From contig JAHDEL010000019.1 of assembly GCA_020628855.1 (NCBI GenBank), positions 1 through 35,753 of the forward strand: a DNA stretch of 35,753 nt, written 5' to 3'. This stretch comes from Saprospiraceae bacterium. GTDB taxonomy: Bacteria; Bacteroidota; Bacteroidia; Chitinophagales; Saprospiraceae. The translations under genes and the position numbers were made by a program. Shown in pieces: positions 28,967 through 35,753 of this stretch (position 1 is its first letter; the number at the start of each line of letters is the position of its first letter). The notes under the pieces were generated by a model that ran no database searches, was not told the origin of the DNA, and worked only from the letters and a program-made list of their open reading frames with translations.

Positions 28967-31189
28967 TTGACCTCAATCTATCAAAAGGTGAGATATTGTT
29001 GTGCTATACTCTTGGGACTATTACTTGGAGTTGAATGCTTTTCACAAGCAGATTCTCTTAATCTACGTGAACGATTTCAATACCACGTTTCTGAAATCAA
29101 GGGTCCAATTACTGTAGATGGGTTACTCAATGAGATTACTTGGCAAAGTTGTGAAGTGGGCGGAGAGTTTTGGCAGAAAGTGCCCTATTTTGAGGAAGGA
29201 GCTGATCCATTAACTGAAATCAGGTTAGCCTATGATGACAGCTACCTTTATATCGCAACAAAATGTTATCAGTCCGAACCCATCACCATTACTACACTCA
29301 AAAGAGACATCTACTGGCCCAATGATGGGATTGCTATCGTCTTAGATCCACTCAACACAAAGAACAACTCTATGCTTTTTGGCACTTCTGCCCTTGGCGT
29401 ACAATGGGATGCCACTCGAAGTCCTACTTCTAATATCTCTTCCGAATGGAGTAATAAATGGTTTGTAGAAACTCAAGTGACAGAGACTTATTGGTCAGCA
29501 GAATTTGCCATACCTCTCAGGATATTACGCTATGAAGAAGGTGAGAATGTTTGGGGAATGAACTTTGTGAGAAACCTTGCATTCTGTAATGAATATCATA
29601 ATTGGACTGCTGTGCCCGAGGGGTTTTGGCCTCCAGATGCAGCATTTACAGGATCACTGATTTGGGATAGCGCTCCAAAAAAGCAAACTGGGAACTTTAA
29701 CCTCATCCCGTATATTTCAGGAGGATTAGAATCGTCCGATGGAAACAATCCATCCGGTGTCTTTAATGCAGGAATAGATGCTAAGGTAGCCCTTACTTCA
29801 GCACTTAATCTTGACATTACATTAAATCCTGATTTTTCACAAATAGAAGCAGATGAGCTTGTCACAAATCTTACAAGATTCGATATTGGTCTTCCAGAAA
29901 AGAGGACATTCTTTCTAGAAAATTCTGATGTTTTCAATGATTTTGGGACACCAGAAGTTAGACCATTTTTCTCTAGAAGAATAGGGCTTGATGAAGATCT
30001 TAATGCTGTACCAATTCTGTATGGGTTAAGAGCCACTGGCAATCTCAATGCAACTTTACGTGTCGGTGCAATGAATATCCACTCATTGGCAGAATCGGAG
30101 GAATCTTTTGGTCTAAACAATAGTGCTTTTGCGGTAAAAAAGCAGTTTGGCAGATCGTATATCCAAGGATTATTTCTCAACCGACAAAGCTATGCTCAGG
30201 CAAGACCTGTTGAGGGAGATTATGGTAGAAATCTTGGTCTAGAAGGTCTTTACCAAACAGATAACGGGCAATGGATGCTATGGGGAATGGCTCATAGATC
30301 CTTCAAACCTACTTCTGAAAATCAAACAGGGTTCTATAATATTGGTATGCGGTTTCGTAACGCCAATTTTTCTTTCAGATCAACTGCTGCAGTTTTGCAA
30401 GAAAACTTTTTTGCGGATATGGGTTTTTCAGCACGAGTTAATAATTACGATGCGCAAAGAGATACGACAATTCGTGTAGGTTACCATCAATTTATCAACG
30501 CCGCGGAATACCAAGTAAGACCTAGAAAAGGCCTTATCACCAGACATCAAGTAGGAATTGAACATGCTTTGGTTACTAATCCCGATTGGAGTCTGAACGA
30601 ACAAGTGATAACGCTGCGCTATTCTTTAGCAACAAGAAGGACTGAGATGGCAACTGTGAGGCTACAGCATAATACCGTCAATCTCAACTTTCCGTTTTCT
30701 TTTATTGATGACAATCCTCTACCTGCAGAAGAATACGTTTTTACTAATCTCCAACTACAATTAGAAACGGATAGACGTAAAGCCTTGGGCCTCGTGGTTA
30801 ATGGTACAATAGGAGAATTCTATAATGGGTCGATACGGTCCTTGAATGCCACCACAAACTTTAGAATTCAACCTTGGGTAAACTTCTCAGTTGGATATCA
30901 AATTAATGATTTGCGATTTGCTGAACAATACGGAGAAAAGACAATCACAGCCCTACTTTCTAAGTTAGAAATTGGGTTCAATAAAAATCTCTTATGGACA
31001 ACACTCTTCCAATATGTGGATCAATCTGACTTCGTTGGGCTGAACAGCAGAATCCAATGGAGATTTAGCCCAATGTCTGATATCTTTCTCGTCTTTGTTG
31101 ACAACTACGATATAATAAGAGGATCAAGTGAAAACGCATTAAGCAGCCAAAATCGAGCACTGCTACTCAAAGTTAATTATTGGTATTAG
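28967..31189 (+). CDS. CBM9-like / DUF5916 outer-membrane protein
   Basis: About 740 residues. A signal peptide (hydrophobic CCAILLGLLLGVECFSQA) is followed at about 40-230 by a carbohydrate-binding family 9-like domain: GPITVDGLLNEITWQ, then TEIRLAYDDSYLYIATKCY and YWSAEFAIPLRIL. The rest is the DUF5916 domain, with LDITLNPDFSQIEADE, NLTRFDIGLPEKRTFFLENSDVF and FFSRRIG as diagnostic motifs. It then shows alternating strands and ends in NYWY, an aromatic end typical of outer-membrane beta-barrels. The family is widespread in Bacteroidota; its function is unknown. The start is unclear: TTG at 28967 opens the frame, GTG at 28988 also precedes the signal peptide, and no ATG fits. The 3' end overlaps the convergent DsbA-like gene by 17 bases. 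Confidence 0.88.
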   Translation: MTSIYQKVRYCCAILLGLLLGVECFSQADSLNLRERFQYHVSEIKGPITVDGLLNEITWQSCEVGGEFWQKVPYFEEGADPLTEIRLAYDDSYLYIATKCYQSEPITITTLKRDIYWPNDGIAIVLDPLNTKNNSMLFGTSALGVQWDATRSPTSNISSEWSNKWFVETQVTETYWSAEFAIPLRILRYEEGENVWGMNFVRNLAFCNEYHNWTAVPEGFWPPDAAFTGSLIWDSAPKKQTGNFNLIPYISGGLESSDGNNPSGVFNAGIDAKVALTSALNLDITLNPDFSQIEADELVTNLTRFDIGLPEKRTFFLENSDVFNDFGTPEVRPFFSRRIGLDEDLNAVPILYGLRATGNLNATLRVGAMNIHSLAESEESFGLNNSAFAVKKQFGRSYIQGLFLNRQSYAQARPVEGDYGRNLGLEGLYQTDNGQWMLWGMAHRSFKPTSENQTGFYNIGMRFRNANFSFRSTAAVLQENFFADMGFSARVNNYDAQRDTTIRVGYHQFINAAEYQVRPRKGLITRHQVGIEHALVTNPDWSLNEQVITLRYSLATRRTEMATVRLQHNTVNLNFPFSFIDDNPLPAEEYVFTNLQLQLETDRRKALGLVVNGTIGEFYNGSIRSLNATTNFRIQPWVNFSVGYQINDLRFAEQYGEKTITALLSKLEIGFNKNLLWTTLFQYVDQSDFVGLNSRIQWRFSPMSDIFLVFVDNYDIIRGSSENALSSQNRALLLKVNYWY

Positions 31190-31871
31190 ACATAATCCTG
31201 TTAATACTGGATATCATGGTTTGTGCTTTAGCATAACCATTGGCAATGAGATAGCTACTACCGTTCCACTCCAACATTATCGTAGGAAAACCTCTGACCC
31301 CTGCCTCTTGAGAAGCTTTAAATTCAAGCTGTACTGCGTTCTTGGCCTCTTGGGTGTCAAATCTTTCTTCAAAGCGTTTAGAATCGATATTTAAAGCATC
31401 TAAAGCGTAATTGTAGCTCTCAACGAGGTGCATATTCTTATTCTCCTTATAAAATTCTTTTTGGATTAATTTAAAAAACGCAAACGTTTGAGATGGATCA
31501 ATATCTTTAACAAGAACTACTGCTCTACAAGGAGGCTCAGTGTCGTAAGTGATTGTGGTTGAGTCTAGGATTTCGTAACAAAACTCTTGTCCGCTTGCTT
31601 TGTGTACATCATGCCAATGCTCTGTCAGAAAAGATTTGAGATCAGTCATAGTTTGCGTATTGTAAGGTCTCAGTCCACCCATAACTACTTCAAAATCCAT
31701 CTCGCTTTCAAAATGGGTTTTTAATTGCCTAATTTCTTCAGAAGCACCATAGCACCAGCTGCACATAGGATCGCCATAATACTTAATTACTGCCTTATTT
31801 GATTGACCATGTACTGTAGAACTAAGTAACATGGATAAAAAAGAAATCGAAAACACATTAAATAATTTCAT
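31173..31871 (-). CDS. DsbA/FrnE-family thioredoxin-fold oxidoreductase, exported
   Basis: The 232-residue protein has a signal peptide (MKLFNVFSISFLSMLLSSTVHG) and then a DsbA-like thioredoxin fold: KYYGDPMCSWCYG with redox pair C37/C40, the FrnE-subfamily variant of CxxC. The alpha-helical insertion follows (LTEHWHDVHKASG, FAFFKLIQKEFY), and the cis-proline loop is VRGFPTIML (P196). FrnE-like proteins usually lack a signal peptide, so an exported form would act on thiols in the periplasm. That fits a neighbourhood full of cysteine-containing exported proteins, though the link is inference. It is transcribed toward, and overlaps by 17 bases, the DUF5916 gene. Confidence 0.88.
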   Translation of the reverse strand: MKLFNVFSISFLSMLLSSTVHGQSNKAVIKYYGDPMCSWCYGASEEIRQLKTHFESEMDFEVVMGGLRPYNTQTMTDLKSFLTEHWHDVHKASGQEFCYEILDSTTITYDTEPPCRAVVLVKDIDPSQTFAFFKLIQKEFYKENKNMHLVESYNYALDALNIDSKRFEERFDTQEAKNAVQLEFKASQEAGVRGFPTIMLEWNGSSYLIANGYAKAQTMISSINRIMSNTNN

Positions 31872-32067
31872 AATATGACTACTTTTCTAAACACCTGAGT
31901 TTTGTCAATGAATCATACAATTCTCTCGACCTAAATGTTGAATATTTCTCTGAATTTGTCAGCTTTATGATAGTAAAACTATAATGATGAAAATTTATTC
32001 GTTCTTTGTGCAACGCTAAATCTACTTATTGAGTAGCTTACTGCGTACGTCCAAAATTAATTGAATT

Positions 32068-34878
32068 ATGAAGATTAGATATTTACTCATTCTCATTCCA
32101 TTTCTCGTTTTAAATTTTATCGGTTTTTCTCAAGTGGTAATTAATGAATATTCCGCTTCTAACCTCAATAGTTTTACTGACAGTTTTGGAAAAACTGAAG
32201 ATTGGGTAGAATTGTATAACACCTCTACGAGTGCTGTGGATATGAGCGGGTGGTATCTTTCAGACAAGGAAAACAACCCAATGAAATGGCAGATACCTTC
32301 AGGCACTGTCATTGAAGGCAATAGTTTTTTGACTATTCTATGCTCTGGGCGAGACGGAGTTTTTAATGACGAATATCATTGCAATTTCAAATTAGCCCAA
32401 ACAACTGGCAAAGACAAGATCTTACTTGCAGATGATGTTGGTATAATTCAAGAGATACATGATCTAGATATTACACTTGTGGAACATTCTCGTTGCAGAA
32501 TAATGGATGGTTCAGATCAATGGCGAGTGAGTACTGACCCAAGTTTTGGCTCATCCAATAATTTTTCATCTCAAGTAGATGGGTATACTGTTGCTCCTAC
32601 AATGAGTCTGGCAGCAGGTTTTTATGAAGAAAGCCAAGTTGTTGAACTGACGAATAACGAACCTAATTCAGTACTGAGGTATACATTAGATGGCACAAAT
32701 CCGACATCAAATTCTCCAATCTATGAAGATGCGATTACTCTAAATCAGACGACTGTAATCAAGGCACAAGCTTTTAGCAATGATGCTGCAATCCTACCTG
32801 GAAAAATGGACTTCAATACATACTTTATCAATGAAGACTTCAGCCTAGCTGTTTTCTCAGTGGCAGCTGACGATGTCATTGAACTAGCGAATGGTAATGG
32901 TAATCTCATTCCGATTGGATCCTTAGAATATTTTAATCTTAACCAAGAAAGAGAAGCGACAACATTTGGTAGTCTGAACAGGCACGGGCAAGATTCTTGG
33001 GTACTTGACCATAGAAGCTTGGATTGGGTCTCAAGAGATGAGATGGGTTATTCCAAAGCTATAGATGCTCCACTATTTAATATCTCTGAGCGTGATGAAT
33101 ACCAAAAAATAATGTTTCGAAATTCAGGAGATGATAACTATCCAGCCATTGACGACTTTGCTCATCAAGGATCAACTCACATAAGAGATGAGTACGTCCA
33201 AAATTTAGCTCATTACGGAGATATGAAGCTGGATATTCGCCATGTTGAAAGAGTGGTGGTTTTCTTGAATGGCCAATACTGGGGTGTCTATGGGATGAGA
33301 GACAGACCAGTGGATCATGACTATACGGATTATTATTATGATCAGGGAAAGTTTGATATCCAATATCTCTCTACTTGGGGAACGACAGAGATCGAATATG
33401 GAGGAATTGCTGCTATGCGCGATTGGGAGCAATTGAGAAACTTTATACTAGATAACGATATGAGCTCTCTGGAAAATTATCAAATTGCCGAAGACAGCTT
33501 GAATATGACGAGTCTTATAGATTATATGCTGATGAACCTCAATGTTGTAGCGTCTGATTGGTTAAACTATAATACAGGCTGGTGGAGAGGTCGAAATCCT
33601 GAAGGCGATCATAAAAAATGGGGTTACATACTTTGGGATCTTGATGCGACTTTTGATTACTATATCAATTATACTGGCGTGCCTAATACTGATCCTGATG
33701 CAGTGCCTTGTGACCTAGAGATAATTGGTGAATCGATGAACGGATTTTTTGGCACAGAAACAACAAATCATGGTGGAGGTGCACAAGGTAACTTAGATGA
33801 TGTTGTTATTGACACATCAATTGTTTGCCAGACTGTCTTAGAAGGTACAAGTCCCTACCCTATTACTGATACTATATTCCAATTAGTGATCCAACAAGAT
33901 GACTTCTGTTGCGAGAATGACTGGGATGACATCTGTCAGAGTCTGTATAACTCACTTAGTGGAGAATTTGGTGGTAGTGTTATTACAGACGACATTGAAT
34001 ATGGTGGTAATGTAGGAAGACACGAACGTATACTCTTAAAACTCTTAGACGAAAGCCCAGAGTTTACACAACTCTATTACACTCGCTATGCTGATTTGAT
34101 GAATTCAGTATTTACTTGTGAGAACATGAATACCTTACTTGATAGCATGCTTGCAGTTATCGAGCCCGAAATGCCAAGACAAGTGCAAAGATGGGGCGGC
34201 ACAGTAAGCGAATGGGAGTCAAATGTCAACCAATTGAAGGACTTTGTTAATGAACGTTGTACACTATTGGATGAAGGAGCGATAGAGTGTTATGATGACA
34301 TTGAAGGACCATATACAATTACACTTCTTACCGAGCCAGATGGAGTTGGAGAAATAGACTTCAATAGCTTAGATATTGAAGAATTCCCTTGGACAGGTGA
34401 TTATTTCGGAGGAGTTGAGAATAACATCAAGGCTAGAGTATTTGATGAATTTGATCCTGAATACGAATTTAGTCATTGGATTAGTAGCGAAGGCAATGAA
34501 GTCTTTCCTGATGTCAATGAAAGAAAAGCAACATTTACAATGACGACCCCAGGGACCTTAACAGCTGTTTTCAAAGAAACAGGCTTGAGTAATACTGATG
34601 ACATGGCTTCAATCCACCAATTGAAGATTTATCCTAATCCTGCTTCAGACTTTGTGAATTTGGTCTATGAGTTGGATGATGTAGCCTCAGTAAGAGCCGA
34701 TCTGTATTCAGTATCTGGAACCTATATCAAGAATCTGCTGCCAAGTAACACTGCAGACGGAACTGGAAAAATTGTGAAAAGACTGTCACTTAGAGAAGTA
34801 GAAACTTCTGGATTGTACATTGTAGAAGTACAGATAGGCGATAAGCAACAAAGGTTTAAACTCAATATTGTTAAGTAA
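32068..34878 (+). CDS. Multidomain CotH kinase protein with lamin-tail domain and T9SS tail
   Basis: 936 residues. After a signal peptide (YLLILIPFLVLNFIGFS), residues about 22-165 form a lamin-tail domain (VVINEYSASN, TEDWVELYNTS, DMSGWYLSD). About 180-245 is a chitobiase/hexosaminidase C-terminal-like domain (YEESQVVELT, RYTLDGTNPTSNSPIY). The CotH region spans about 255-760 with KIMFRNSGDDN, HIRDEYVQNLA, VVFLNGQYWGVYGMRDR and ILW523DLDATFDY (D524, D526 the metal site). The usual glycine-rich RGxS strand reads LNRHGQDSW here, and the 'YltE' glutamate position reads GMRDR, so it is a divergent subfamily. A cysteine-rich insert lies after the WDLD motif. A bacterial-repeat-like domain (FSHWISSEG) and a T9SS sorting domain (LKIYPNPASDFVNL) end the protein. 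Monocistronic. Confidence 0.88.
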   Translation: MKIRYLLILIPFLVLNFIGFSQVVINEYSASNLNSFTDSFGKTEDWVELYNTSTSAVDMSGWYLSDKENNPMKWQIPSGTVIEGNSFLTILCSGRDGVFNDEYHCNFKLAQTTGKDKILLADDVGIIQEIHDLDITLVEHSRCRIMDGSDQWRVSTDPSFGSSNNFSSQVDGYTVAPTMSLAAGFYEESQVVELTNNEPNSVLRYTLDGTNPTSNSPIYEDAITLNQTTVIKAQAFSNDAAILPGKMDFNTYFINEDFSLAVFSVAADDVIELANGNGNLIPIGSLEYFNLNQEREATTFGSLNRHGQDSWVLDHRSLDWVSRDEMGYSKAIDAPLFNISERDEYQKIMFRNSGDDNYPAIDDFAHQGSTHIRDEYVQNLAHYGDMKLDIRHVERVVVFLNGQYWGVYGMRDRPVDHDYTDYYYDQGKFDIQYLSTWGTTEIEYGGIAAMRDWEQLRNFILDNDMSSLENYQIAEDSLNMTSLIDYMLMNLNVVASDWLNYNTGWWRGRNPEGDHKKWGYILWDLDATFDYYINYTGVPNTDPDAVPCDLEIIGESMNGFFGTETTNHGGGAQGNLDDVVIDTSIVCQTVLEGTSPYPITDTIFQLVIQQDDFCCENDWDDICQSLYNSLSGEFGGSVITDDIEYGGNVGRHERILLKLLDESPEFTQLYYTRYADLMNSVFTCENMNTLLDSMLAVIEPEMPRQVQRWGGTVSEWESNVNQLKDFVNERCTLLDEGAIECYDDIEGPYTITLLTEPDGVGEIDFNSLDIEEFPWTGDYFGGVENNIKARVFDEFDPEYEFSHWISSEGNEVFPDVNERKATFTMTTPGTLTAVFKETGLSNTDDMASIHQLKIYPNPASDFVNLVYELDDVASVRADLYSVSGTYIKNLLPSNTADGTGKIVKRLSLREVETSGLYIVEVQIGDKQQRFKLNIVK

Positions 34879-35008
34879 GTCATTGTAGTCATACCATTAG
34901 CAGGGCGCCGCACCAGCACTGGGGACTTGCAACTCTTGAAATCTATTAGTCAGAGCTTAATATATTAGATAATTATTTAATATATTTAAGCTCGCTACAG
35001 ATTTTGAT

Positions 35009-35359
35009 TTGCCTAAAAAGAATTCTTATAATGTCTATGTCGTCGAGCTGCGCAAGCAAGTCTTTTCGGATAATTGGAAATTTCGAAAAGAAAACCCACA
35101 GTTCAAAGGTGTTCTAGAATGTCTTTATGTTGGCATGACTAGTCTAGATCCTAAAGCAAGATTCCTCAAACACAAGACAGGAGCAAGAAGCAAAAAAGGG
35201 TATAAAATCTCTAGCAACATTGTTGAAAAATATGGCATGTATCTCAGACCCAGTCTGTATGAAGGGCTAAATCCTATGTCTAAACAAGATGCAATAAAAA
35301 CTGAAGAGAATCTTGCATTAAGATTACGTAAACAAGGCTATGCTGTTTGGTGGAATTGA
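35009..35359 (+). CDS. Small GIY-YIG-like nuclease-fold protein
   Basis: The 116-residue basic protein shows the order of GIY-YIG landmarks: VYVVEL (residues 9-14, 'GIY' strand), ECLYVGMT (YVG at 40-42, 'YIG' strand), R51 in KARFLKH with H55, and a late glutamate pair E99/E100 in KTEENLALRLRKQGY that could be the metal ligand. About 20 extra residues separate the two strands compared with the minimal domain. GIY-YIG domains cleave DNA in repair, restriction and homing, but many small ones have unknown roles. The start is probably TTG at 35009, as no in-frame ATG exists before the conserved core. A leader of about 130 AT-rich bases separates it from the CotH gene. Confidence 0.6.
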   Translation: MPKKNSYNVYVVELRKQVFSDNWKFRKENPQFKGVLECLYVGMTSLDPKARFLKHKTGARSKKGYKISSNIVEKYGMYLRPSLYEGLNPMSKQDAIKTEENLALRLRKQGYAVWWN

Positions 35360-35391
35360 AAGAAAACAAGACTCCCAAAGAGGAAGTCTTG
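35360..35391 (-). terminator. Rho-independent terminator for the acidic protein gene
   Basis: On the minus strand CAAGACT (35391-35385) pairs with AGTCTTG (35373-35367), extended by two G-C pairs with one bulged base, and is followed by TTTTCTTT (35366-35359). It lies 26 bases past the stop of the gene ending at 35418, immediately after the stop codon of the convergent GIY-YIG-like gene. Confidence 0.75.
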
Positions 35392-35417
35392 CTCATTATC
35401 ATTAATTCAACTATACC

Positions 35418-35753
35418 TTATTCCTCGCATTCGTCAATCGCTTCTTCAAGTTCCTCATCACTATTCAGTTCCTTTATACATCCATCTTCAAACTCAATCG
35501 ATATAGGATACACAAGCTCGGGGTCTTCTTCATCATCTGAACTCTCGTAGTACGCATCCAAGACCTCTTCAAGCTCATCGGCATCTCCAACAGTCTCTTC
35601 ACTACCGTCAGGAAACTCTAGACTTAAAGGAAAGAGAATTTCAAAGCAAAGCTCATCTAGGTCTTCTAAATCATCACAATCGTCATCATCTTCTCCTTCG
35701 TCATCATCTTCTCCTTCGTCATCATCTTCTCCTTCATCGTCATCTTCTCCTTC
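35418..35753 (-). CDS. Highly acidic repeat-containing protein, N-terminus beyond window
   Basis: The minus-strand frame is open from the right edge to a TAA at 35418-35420, giving 111 codons of a C-terminal part. The visible part begins with four EGEDDD-type hexapeptides (the first varies slightly), then CDDLEDLDELC. It ends with two copies of a short motif: FEILFPLSLEFPDGSEE followed by DADELEEVLDAYY, and LVYPISIEFEDGCIKE followed by NSDEELEEAIDECEE. The motif 'FP(V/I)(S/T)(V/I)EF.DG....(V/N)(N/D)S.EELE' recurs in uncharacterised Bacteroidota lipoproteins; that recognition is from memory. Nearly every other residue is Asp or Glu, which would favour cation binding. It has its own terminator. 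Function unknown. Confidence 0.75.
   Translation of the reverse strand, partial: EGEDDDEGEDDDEGEDDDEGEDDDDCDDLEDLDELCFEILFPLSLEFPDGSEETVGDADELEEVLDAYYESSDDEEDPELVYPISIEFEDGCIKELNSDEELEEAIDECEE
35681..35752 (-). repeat. 18-bp tandem coding repeat (EGEDDD)
   Basis: As read on plus, cgtcatcatcttctcctt occurs at 35681-35698, 35699-35716 and 35717-35734 without change, followed by a variant copy at 35735-35752. It encodes EGEDDD on the minus strand and may continue past the window edge. Such perfect short coding repeats change copy number easily without breaking the frame. Confidence 0.92.

Noticed and set aside
29596-30180. A 194-codon minus-strand ORF
   Set aside because: It is fully antisense to the DUF5916 coding region, which has strong family motifs throughout, and has no recognisable domain of its own.
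34879-35008. GC-rich patch near 34900-34935 as a possible terminator after the third CotH gene
   Set aside because: Only short imperfect pairings such as CCAG-CA-CTGG are present and no T run follows.
35681-35753. Regular short repeats that could suggest a CRISPR array
   Set aside because: The 18-bp units are directly adjacent with no spacers and encode EGEDDD in frame, so they are a coding microsatellite.

Overview
The window looks like chromosome from an AT-rich member of the Bacteroidota, most likely a marine Saprospiraceae-type bacterium. The signs are several secreted proteins ending in a type IX secretion (T9SS) type A sorting domain with the 'YPNPAS/SPNPSNG' signature, a Bacteroidota-type promoter (TTTG, 18-base gap, TAnnTTTG), lipoproteins with short lipobox signals, a DUF5916 barrel protein and CotH-type surface kinases. 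The genus is inference; no rRNA or tRNA gene was seen.

Layout. Positions 1-7079 (minus) hold the N-terminal 2359 residues of a giant secreted repeat protein cut by the left edge. It has a signal peptide, an SdrD_B-like domain, a possible beta-propeller, Ig/PKD-like domains, and two tandem arrays of SdrD_B-type repeats with exactly constant length: five units of 456 bp, then at least three of 375 bp. A 334-bp divergent intergenic region with one good promoter separates it from a second giant (7414-19227, plus, 3937 aa). That protein has 19 DUF11-type repeats of two alternating kinds, giving a 981-bp higher-order unit that recurs four times with no length change, followed by three SdrD_B domains, an FnIII-like domain and a T9SS sorting domain. 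A rho-independent terminator follows it.

Positions 19304-24282 are housekeeping: rbfA (minus), recG (plus), a small glycine-rich protein (minus) and a YgiQ-type radical SAM protein (plus).

Positions 24284-34878 encode exported proteins. A tightly coupled minus-strand operon encodes a PHB-depolymerase-type esterase (T9SS), a CotH kinase-like protein (T9SS) and a CotH-like lipoprotein. Next come a small lipoprotein and a CBM9/DUF5916 outer-membrane protein (plus), a DsbA/FrnE-like oxidoreductase (minus, 3' overlap), and a third, larger CotH protein (plus) with lamin-tail and chitobiase-like domains and a T9SS tail. The right end holds a small GIY-YIG-like protein and the C-terminal part of a very acidic protein with EGEDDD repeats, cut by the right edge.

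How the genes may work together (inference): much of the window serves the cell surface. Two giant stalk-like adhesin or matrix proteins are transcribed divergently, and three exported CotH-family atypical kinases lie nearby, one operonic with a secreted esterase. The best candidate for an undescribed system is this T9SS-exported CotH/esterase module. The most striking sequence structure is the exact-period repeat architecture of the two giants.
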